Below are positions 1 to 5,101 of a stretch of 5,101 bases of DNA, piece by piece. Under the pieces are notes generated by a model that was given only the letters and a program-made list of their open reading frames with translations, was not told the DNA's origin and did no database searches. This DNA is from Bacteroidota bacterium (lineage in GTDB: Bacteria; Bacteroidota; Bacteroidia; Chitinophagales; UBA2359), in NCBI GenBank assembly GCA_020631675.1, contig JAHDGT010000133.1, positions 1 through 5,101 of the forward strand. The letters are read 5' to 3'. Position 1 is the stretch's first letter, and every line of letters starts with the position of its first letter. Made by a program: the position numbers and the translations under genes.

Positions 1-1
1 A

Positions 2-85
2 TTGGATGAAAAACATCCCCCCCTTTTTATTGCGGGCATGCGCCCTGAGAAAAGAAATAAAATCAAAACTATTCTCCAAAATTGA
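2..85 (+). CDS. C-terminal end of an unidentified protein (partial, cut by window start)
   Basis: The frame beginning at position 2 is open from the window edge to a TGA at 83-85 and gives 27 residues, ending in RNKIKTILQN. The hydrophobic stretch LFIAG followed by a basic, helix-like tail looks like a genuine protein C-terminus. I do not recognise the family and assign no function. The stop lies 13 bases before the ATG at 99 that probably starts the ravA-type gene, a spacing that would fit one operon. A competing frame from position 3 is also open from the edge through 170, so the choice of frame rests only on protein-like appearance and on the sensible gene spacing. The run of seven C and five T at 17-28 is a place where an indel error could also mislead. 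Confidence 0.4.
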   Translation: MDEKHPPLFIAGMRPEKRNKIKTILQN

Positions 86-98
86 TGTTGTTGAAAGC

Positions 99-170
99 AT
101 GGAACAGCCCACAGTAGAAAACAGAGAAAAACAGCTTAACGTTGCCAGCAAAATGAAAACTGGCTGCCTT
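99..170 (+). other. ravA: Displaced N-terminal coding segment of the ravA-type gene (apparent +1 frameshift)
   Basis: From ATG 99 a frame reads MEQPTVENREKQLNVASKMK and then runs out of register into TGCLG and a TAA at 174-176. If one A of the AAAA run at 156-159 is removed, the same frame continues as LAALAKGLYERE and on through the whole AAA+ ATPase, giving a 524-residue protein. The joined sequence resembles the start of E. coli RavA as I remember it, where about 20 residues with a helical SSSLEKGLYER-like stretch precede the ATPase core. The segment therefore looks like real coding sequence put out of frame by one base. A sequencing or assembly error in the A run is the simplest cause; a true frameshift mutation is the alternative. 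No Shine-Dalgarno sequence is visible, as is normal for Bacteroidota. Confidence 0.65.
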
Positions 171-1674
171 GGCTAAGGGATTATACGAAAGAGAGGATGC
201 CATTAGATTGGCTTTATTGAGTGCCGTAGCGGGTGAAAGCATCTTTTTACTGGGACCTCCAGGGGTAGGTAAAAGCCTCATTGCCAGACGTTTGAAACAT
301 GCTTTCGCTGATGGCGTGTCCTTTGAATACCTGATGAGTAAATTCAGCACGCCGGATGAGGTTTTCGGACCCGTATCCATCAAAAAGCTGAAGGAGGAAG
401 ATAAGTATGAACGTCTGACCGACCGCTATCTACCCGGAGCCAATATTGTTTTTTTGGATGAGATCTGGAAGGCGGGACCCGCTATACAGAACGCCTTGCT
501 CACTATTCTGAACGAGAAGATCTATAGAAATGGGGATGAGGACATGCGAGTGAACATTAGAGGGATCATTACCGCCTCTAATGAACTGCCGGCCCGCAAT
601 GCGAATCTGGCACCCATTTGGGATCGTTTTCTGATTCGTTTAGAGATGGGCAACATTAAGAAATTCAGCAATTTCCTGAATATGATCACCGATGTGAAAG
701 ATGTGTATGAGGACGATATTCCGGACAACTTAAGACTGTATGAAGAAGAATTGAACAAGTGGAGCGCGCTAATAGATAAAATAGAGATCGGTGCGGAAGT
801 GCTGAATGTGATCCAGTTGGTGAAGGTGAAATTCGAAGAGCATAATGCGCGAGTGGGTGCGAGTGGCGATACCATCATTGTTCACGACCGTAGGTGGAAG
901 AAGATCATTCGCTTATTGCGAAGTTCGGCTTTCTTGAACGGCAGACAGCAGGTGGATCTGATGGATTGCGAATTGATGAACCACTGCTTGTGGAGCAGAC
1001 CGAGCCAAAGGGAACTGATCCGGAAAACCATCAGTGATGCGGTGGAAAAACATGGTTATACTTTAGCCGTGAATTTGCAGATGTTGAAAAAAGAGGTGAA
1101 GGAGTTTGAAGCGGATGTGGATAAAGAGATCAGAGTGCGACATGTGATCAGTCAGGCGCAACTCATGCCTGTTGATGATGAGTATTTTCAGTTGGAATTA
1201 GCCGACACCAAATTTCAGGGTAAGTTCATTACCATTAAGCAATACCGACAACTACAAATTGGCGAGCAGCAGGTAGTGAATTTCTATGATGCGAATCAAA
1301 ATTTAGTGAACCGCATCAAGGCAGCTAAAAGTGCGAAAGAGCATAGCATTGAGGTGTATCATGACTCTAAACAGCATACCTATAAACTGGAAACTCGTTT
1401 GATCGACACGCATGAGGTCATTATGAAAAAGCCACACTCGATAGTACAGAAATACTGGGATGAGCGTTACCAGCAACTAGCAGGTTTCATTGGCGGGCAA
1501 TTGACGAATATGCGGGAGAATGAACCTACTCAGCTATCGCAACTTCAATCTAACCTTTTTGTGGATACGGCTTTTGCTGAGGTGGTTCAAAAGAACTTCA
1601 GAGAAGTGGCAGAACACCTTCAAGCCTTGCAATTGCGCTTAGAACAGTTGCAGTTTTCTTATACGAATGTGTGA
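169..1674 (+). CDS. ravA: MoxR-family AAA+ ATPase, RavA type
   Basis: This is a RavA-like MoxR AAA+ ATPase, a hexameric, cytosolic, ATP-driven remodelling machine that works with a VWA-domain partner. Numbering from the TTG at 169 (501 residues), the Walker A motif GPPGVGKS is at 29-36 and Walker B IVFLDE at 93-98. The MoxR-type stretch FSTPDEVFGPVSI lies between them at 59-71. The sensor 1 Asn is in TASNELP (N138), the arginine-finger region is WDRF at 151-154, and a sensor 2-like segment HDRRW is at 239-243. Residues about 335-420 look beta-rich and sit where E. coli RavA carries its LARA domain; about 425-501 is helical with coiled-coil character. Length agrees with E. coli RavA (about 498). 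The TTG start is doubtful: a TGA at 154-156 blocks this frame and the next in-frame ATG (M56) lies beyond Walker A. The true start is probably ATG 99, with a one-base frameshift at 156-159. The stop abuts the viaA-type gene, so the two are co-transcribed. Confidence 0.9.
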   Translation: MAKGLYEREDAIRLALLSAVAGESIFLLGPPGVGKSLIARRLKHAFADGVSFEYLMSKFSTPDEVFGPVSIKKLKEEDKYERLTDRYLPGANIVFLDEIWKAGPAIQNALLTILNEKIYRNGDEDMRVNIRGIITASNELPARNANLAPIWDRFLIRLEMGNIKKFSNFLNMITDVKDVYEDDIPDNLRLYEEELNKWSALIDKIEIGAEVLNVIQLVKVKFEEHNARVGASGDTIIVHDRRWKKIIRLLRSSAFLNGRQQVDLMDCELMNHCLWSRPSQRELIRKTISDAVEKHGYTLAVNLQMLKKEVKEFEADVDKEIRVRHVISQAQLMPVDDEYFQLELADTKFQGKFITIKQYRQLQIGEQQVVNFYDANQNLVNRIKAAKSAKEHSIEVYHDSKQHTYKLETRLIDTHEVIMKKPHSIVQKYWDERYQQLAGFIGGQLTNMRENEPTQLSQLQSNLFVDTAFAEVVQKNFREVAEHLQALQLRLEQLQFSYTNV

Positions 1675-1682
1675 ATGGGTGT

Positions 1683-3314
1683 ATGACTACTAATTCAAAC
1701 ATAGCTCAAGAACTGGAGCAGGAGTTTGACCGCTTCATCGCTTTCGGGGGGATTTTGGACAAGCAGATGCGGCGTTATTTGGTGCAGTATCTCCAAAATA
1801 AGTTCGAGCCGGAAAGGCACATCATTCCGATACTGAATGATCGCTACTACGACTATTTCACTCGTGCGTTGGACAAGATCTTTCTGATCGAGGGCTTGCT
1901 GAAAATCAGCACTTCTAATGAAAAGATACGCCATCGCATCATCTTAGATACTTTGTACTGGTTGCGGCAGACCTATAAAAAGGTGCGCAAAAAGGAGGCT
2001 TTTGAAGAAGAGAAAGAACGCTTAGAAGGCTGGTCGATCACTCCGCTGCACATTTTCGTGAAACGCTGGAGTGCTTTACCCATTTACCTCCGCTCGGTAT
2101 ATGATAGAACTGAACTGGATCATCTTTTCTTTGAGCAACAATTCAAGGAGCTTATTAGAGCGAGAGCATTTGAGCAATTCAGCACCGAAGAAGCAGAGCG
2201 TTTAGAGGTTTTGGTGCGTGACTTACTCGCTCAATGGGACGCCTTGCTCTATGCTAAAATTCTGGAGTACCAACTCAAGAAATTTGATGAAGAGCAAGAT
2301 GGCTATCTCGACTTCATGAATAAGAAGGTGCAGGAATACCACAAACTGCAAGAGTTTTTGGATCCCGTATCTGATTACTTAGGCTGGGATTTGTCTCGAA
2401 AGCTCTGGCAAGACACCTCTTTTGACACCGTAAAGGAATACAGCGAACTGCTCAAAGATGAAAACGCGATCAAAGAGCTGGCGGATCTATTGGGCAGCAT
2501 GCGAGAGGCGGAGATAGAGATAGAAGAAGAAACCTTTGAAAAAACGATCATCCGCCAAGAGTGGGTGGTGGATGAATTCAGCAGATCTTCTATAGTGGGC
2601 GTGCATCATAGTGATGAGCTACCTAATATGCTCAGCTCGGAAGCCAGCTTATTGAGTGATGTGGATACGGAACTCCTCTTCCTGAAAAAGTTCGCGGATA
2701 AAAAGCTGATGACTTTTAAATATGAGGATCGGAAGCTGGTGCAAAGTGAAGATCATTTTACGGAGATCCACCAACGAGTGAATCAAAAGGAAAAAGGTCC
2801 CTTCATCATTTGTGTAGATACAAGTGAGAGCATGATGGGACGACCAGAAAAAATCGCGAAGGTGCTGACCTTAGGCATCCTCAAAATGGCGATGCATCAA
2901 AATAGAAGGGCTTACCTGATCAATTTCTCTATTGGTATTCAAACGATCGACCTCTATGACATTGCTAACTCTATTAACGAGATCGCGAAGTTTTTGAAGA
3001 TGTCTTTTTATGGGGGCACGGATGCCACCTTGGCTCTGTACGAGGCCTTCCGACAACTGGGCACGCATGATTATGAGGATGCGGATGTACTCATGGTATC
3101 TGACTTCATTATGCACAAAGTACAAGCCGATGTGCTGAATCAGATCCGCCATTACCAACAAAACAAGGGGACGCAATTCCATTGTCTGACCTTGAGTGAA
3201 GAAGCCAATACCGAGGTTTTAGAATTCTTCGACACCAATTGGGTCTATGATCCTCATCAAAAAGGCATCATTCGTTCTCTGACCAGAGGGCTGAATGATA
3301 TTATGGAACGCTAG
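1683..3314 (+). CDS. viaA: VWA-domain protein, ViaA type, partner of the RavA-like ATPase
   Basis: This is a ViaA-like protein of 543 residues, somewhat longer than E. coli ViaA (about 483). Residues 1-300 are predominantly helical and highly charged, with an acidic cluster at 275-286 (EAEIEIEEETFE). A segment at 306-324 beginning GVHHSDELPNML resembles the linker that precedes the VWA domain in ViaA proteins. The C-terminal VWA domain (about 374-543) has a complete MIDAS: DTSES at 379-383, T446 in GGTDAT, and D474 in VSDF, so it should bind a divalent metal. No signal peptide or membrane helix is seen, which points to the cytosol. In E. coli, ViaA binds RavA and the pair affects respiratory complexes and aminoglycoside sensitivity; whether that holds here is unknown. 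The ATG at 1683 lies 8 bases after the ravA stop. A GTG at 1671 overlapping that stop would add four residues and is less likely. The gene ends in tandem stops, TAG TAA. Confidence 0.9.
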   Translation: MTTNSNIAQELEQEFDRFIAFGGILDKQMRRYLVQYLQNKFEPERHIIPILNDRYYDYFTRALDKIFLIEGLLKISTSNEKIRHRIILDTLYWLRQTYKKVRKKEAFEEEKERLEGWSITPLHIFVKRWSALPIYLRSVYDRTELDHLFFEQQFKELIRARAFEQFSTEEAERLEVLVRDLLAQWDALLYAKILEYQLKKFDEEQDGYLDFMNKKVQEYHKLQEFLDPVSDYLGWDLSRKLWQDTSFDTVKEYSELLKDENAIKELADLLGSMREAEIEIEEETFEKTIIRQEWVVDEFSRSSIVGVHHSDELPNMLSSEASLLSDVDTELLFLKKFADKKLMTFKYEDRKLVQSEDHFTEIHQRVNQKEKGPFIICVDTSESMMGRPEKIAKVLTLGILKMAMHQNRRAYLINFSIGIQTIDLYDIANSINEIAKFLKMSFYGGTDATLALYEAFRQLGTHDYEDADVLMVSDFIMHKVQADVLNQIRHYQQNKGTQFHCLTLSEEANTEVLEFFDTNWVYDPHQKGIIRSLTRGLNDIMER

Positions 3315-3335
3315 TAACCTGCTTAAATAACGATC

Positions 3336-3359
3336 ATTCGTAAAATTCAAAGTACGAAT
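3336..3359. repeat. 7-bp inverted repeat between viaA and glnS
   Basis: ATTCGTA at 3336-3342 is matched by its exact reverse complement TACGAAT at 3353-3359, with a 10-base spacer. The right arm ends 3 bases before the TAAATTTG promoter element and the left arm covers the place where a -33 element would lie. It could be an operator for glnS or a weak hairpin after viaA. It lacks a GC-rich stem and a T tract, so it is not a convincing intrinsic terminator. A chance dyad of this size is also possible. Confidence 0.35.
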
Positions 3360-3370
3360 CCTTAAATTTG
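3337..3370 (+). promoter_or_regulatory. Putative Bacteroidota-type promoter for glnS
   Basis: TAAATTTG at 3363-3370 matches the Bacteroidota -7 consensus TAnnTTTG at every fixed position. TTCG at 3337-3340, 22 bases upstream, is a three-of-four match to the -33 TTTG element. Transcription would begin a few bases after 3370, leaving a leader of roughly 35-55 bases before the glnS start. It lies in the only sizeable intergenic gap of the window, directly before a housekeeping gene, which supports it. The weak -33 element lowers confidence. Confidence 0.55.
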
Positions 3371-3431
3371 TGGCTTCCTCATGGAACCCATTCGTGATTA
3401 ATCCTGTTCGATGGGTAAAAATAGTTTTCAG

Positions 3432-5101
3432 ATGAGTAAAGAACCCGTAAATACGGAAAAGGAAAAGCTGAATTTCATTGAGCATATCGTAGAACGCGAT
3501 ATTGCTTCAGGCAAGTACGATGGACGAGTGATGACTCGTTTCCCGCCTGAGCCGAATGGTTACCTCCATATCGGTCATGCGAAGAGCATCTGCTTGAATT
3601 TCGGCTTGGCGAAGAAATACAATGGCGCGACCAATTTGCGCTTTGACGACACCAACCCTACCAAAGAAAACCAAGAATATGTGGACGCGATCCGCAAAGA
3701 TGTGAGCTGGTTGGGTTTCGAGTGGGCAGAAGAGTTGTATGCCAGCAACTACTTTGACCAATTGTATGCTTACGCCATCCAACTCATCAAAGCGGGTAAG
3801 GCTTATGTGGATGATTCTACTTTCGAGGAAATGCGTGCCATGCATGGCAATACCGGCACTCCTGGAACCAATAGTCCGTATCGCGATCGCAGTGTAGCAG
3901 AGAACTTGGAACTATTCGAGGGCATGCGTGATGGCAAGTATGAGGAAGGCAGTCGGGTACTAAGAGCCAAAATCGACATGGCTTCGCCTAATATGCATAT
4001 GCGTGACCCGGTGATCTACCGCATCTTGAAAGCCCATCACCACCGCACAGGGGATAAATGGTGCATCTATCCGATGTACGATTTCGCGCACGGACAAAGT
4101 GATAGCCTTGAAAAGATCACCCACTCCATCTGTACCCTGGAATTCGAGGTACACCGCCCACTATATGATTGGTTGATCGACGAATTGGGTATTTATGCGC
4201 CACAGCAAATAGAGTTCGCCCGCTTGAACCTCAGCTATACCATTATGAGCAAGCGCAAGCTGCTGCAACTGGTTACAGAAGGGCATGTGAACGGCTGGGA
4301 TGATCCTCGTATGCCTACCATCAGTGGCATGCGCAGACGTGGCTATACACCTGCCTCTATTCGCAATTTCTGTGATAGGATCGGCATCGCTCGCCGCAAC
4401 AATGTGATCGACGTGTCTTTATTGGAGTTCAGCGTTCGCGAAGATTTGAATAAAGTCGCCCCACGTGTCATGGCGGTATTGGATCCATTGAAAGTGACGC
4501 TTTCTAATGTGGATGAAGGAGCGGTGGAATCACTCTGCCTCACCAATAACCCCAGTGATGAGAATAGCGGGGAACGAGAAGTTCCTTTCTCTAGTACCAT
4601 CTACATTGAGCGAGGTGATTTCATGGAAGATCCTCCACGTAAATACTTCCGCTTATCACCGGGTAAAGTGGTGCGTTTGAAAGGAGCTTACATCATACAA
4701 TGTGATGAGGTCATCAAAGATGACAATGGAGAAGTAACAGAGTTGATCTGTAGCGTTATCGCTAACTCGAAAAGTGGAGAAGATACCAGCGGTGTAAAAG
4801 CCAAAGGAGTGATCCACTGGGTAAGTGCCGCACATGCTTTAAAAGCTGAGGTGCGCCTATACGACCGCTTGTTCACTGATGAAGCACCTGACGGACATAA
4901 AGAGAAGCACTTCTTAGACTTCTTGAATCCGGATTCACTTACTGTGATTGAAGCTTTGGTTGAACCCAGCTTAGCACATGTTACTGCTGGCGAGAGCATG
5001 CAATTCATGCGTAAAGGCTACTTCTGTGTGGATCCCGATAGCACCAAAGAGCATTTGGTGTTCAATCGAACGGTAACACTCAGAGATGGTTGGGCGAAGA
5101 A
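3432..5101 (+). CDS. glnS: Glutaminyl-tRNA synthetase (3' end cut by window edge)
   Basis: This class I aminoacyl-tRNA synthetase charges tRNA-Gln with glutamine using ATP in the cytosol. The frame is open from the start to the window end, 556 codons, with no disruption. The Rossmann catalytic domain carries PPEPNGYLHIGHAKS with HIGH at 46-49, and the KMSKS-type loop MSKRK at 272-276. LRFDDTNP places D72, YPMYDFAHG places Y216 and SICTLEF places C234; by spacing these match glutamine-pocket residues Asp66, Tyr211 and Cys229 of the E. coli enzyme as I recall them. Residues from about 345 form the two beta-barrel anticodon-binding domains. The last visible motif, VFNRTVTLRDGWAK, lies near the C-terminus in E. 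coli GlnS, so only a few residues are missing. ATG 3432 is preferred because an A-rich stretch precedes it and it gives an N-terminus of usual length. ATG 3411 in the same frame would add seven residues, and an in-frame TAA at 3399-3401 excludes anything earlier. No glutamate-discriminating (GltX-like) architecture is seen. Confidence 0.97.
   Translation, partial: MSKEPVNTEKEKLNFIEHIVERDIASGKYDGRVMTRFPPEPNGYLHIGHAKSICLNFGLAKKYNGATNLRFDDTNPTKENQEYVDAIRKDVSWLGFEWAEELYASNYFDQLYAYAIQLIKAGKAYVDDSTFEEMRAMHGNTGTPGTNSPYRDRSVAENLELFEGMRDGKYEEGSRVLRAKIDMASPNMHMRDPVIYRILKAHHHRTGDKWCIYPMYDFAHGQSDSLEKITHSICTLEFEVHRPLYDWLIDELGIYAPQQIEFARLNLSYTIMSKRKLLQLVTEGHVNGWDDPRMPTISGMRRRGYTPASIRNFCDRIGIARRNNVIDVSLLEFSVREDLNKVAPRVMAVLDPLKVTLSNVDEGAVESLCLTNNPSDENSGEREVPFSSTIYIERGDFMEDPPRKYFRLSPGKVVRLKGAYIIQCDEVIKDDNGEVTELICSVIANSKSGEDTSGVKAKGVIHWVSAAHALKAEVRLYDRLFTDEAPDGHKEKHFLDFLNPDSLTVIEALVEPSLAHVTAGESMQFMRKGYFCVDPDSTKEHLVFNRTVTLRDGWAK

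Noticed and set aside
34..45. GGGC-ATGC-GCCC hairpin as a terminator
   Set aside because: The stem is only four pairs, it lies inside the probable upstream coding end, and no T tract follows on either strand.
83..87. TGATG stop-start overlap as the ravA start (ATG 85)
   Set aside because: The frame from ATG 85 closes at a TAG after ten codons and is not in the frame of the displaced N-terminal peptide.
150..162. Programmed +1 frameshifting at the AAAA run
   Set aside because: There is no known shift-site architecture here (no prfB-like stop-dependent site, no stimulatory SD-like element or evident pseudoknot). An indel is the simpler explanation, though slippage is not excluded.
69..383. 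Minus-strand reading frame overlapping the ATPase start
   Set aside because: Its translation has no recognisable domain and it lies opposite strongly conserved RavA-type coding sequence; it is a shadow frame.
522..878. Minus-strand reading frame of 118 codons inside the ATPase gene
   Set aside because: It is a Ser-rich, low-information translation antisense to conserved sensor and helical regions of the ATPase.
1671..1682. GTG 1671 as the start of the viaA-type gene
   Set aside because: It overlaps the ravA stop and adds only NGC-type residues of no apparent value; ATG 1683 gives a normal-looking start.
3507..5008. Several minus-strand reading frames opposite glnS
   Set aside because: The opposite strand encodes an intact, conserved glutaminyl-tRNA synthetase across this whole span, and the antisense translations show no domain.

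Overview
The window looks like a chromosomal segment of a Bacteroidota bacterium (Flavobacteriia, Sphingobacteriia or a related class). The evidence is the style of the glutaminyl-tRNA synthetase, the absence of Shine-Dalgarno sequences before the genes, moderate GC content, and a perfect match to the Bacteroidota -7 promoter element (TAnnTTTG) upstream of glnS. Taxonomy is inferred, not proven.

Layout, all on the + strand. Positions 2-85 appear to be the last 27 codons of an unidentified gene. Positions about 99-1674 encode a MoxR-type AAA+ ATPase of the RavA family. Its uninterrupted frame starts only at a poor TTG codon at 169. A good N-terminus lies in another frame from ATG 99, and removing one A from the AAAA run at 156-159 joins the two. 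Positions 1683-3314 encode a ViaA-type protein with a C-terminal von Willebrand factor A (VWA) domain; it follows the ATPase directly and is almost certainly in the same transcript. A gap of about 117 bases (3315-3431) holds a 7-bp dyad and a likely promoter. glnS then runs from 3432 (or 3411) off the right edge and lacks only its last few codons.

The first two genes form a MoxR ATPase/VWA partner pair, equivalent to E. coli RavA-ViaA. In such pairs the AAA+ hexamer acts as a chaperone-like remodelling engine, and the VWA protein, through its metal-ion-dependent adhesion site (MIDAS), is thought to act as adaptor or effector. All core motifs are intact in both proteins, so the system looks functional apart from the 5' frame problem. 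The E. coli partners (the lysine decarboxylase LdcI and respiratory complexes) cannot be assumed here. glnS is an ordinary housekeeping gene with its own promoter, and nothing suggests it works with the ravA-viaA pair.

I see no mobile elements, CRISPR arrays, RNA genes or clearly new defence system. The most useful observations are the 5' frameshift in ravA, the divergent middle domain of the ATPase in a lineage with unknown clients, and the dyad beside the glnS promoter.
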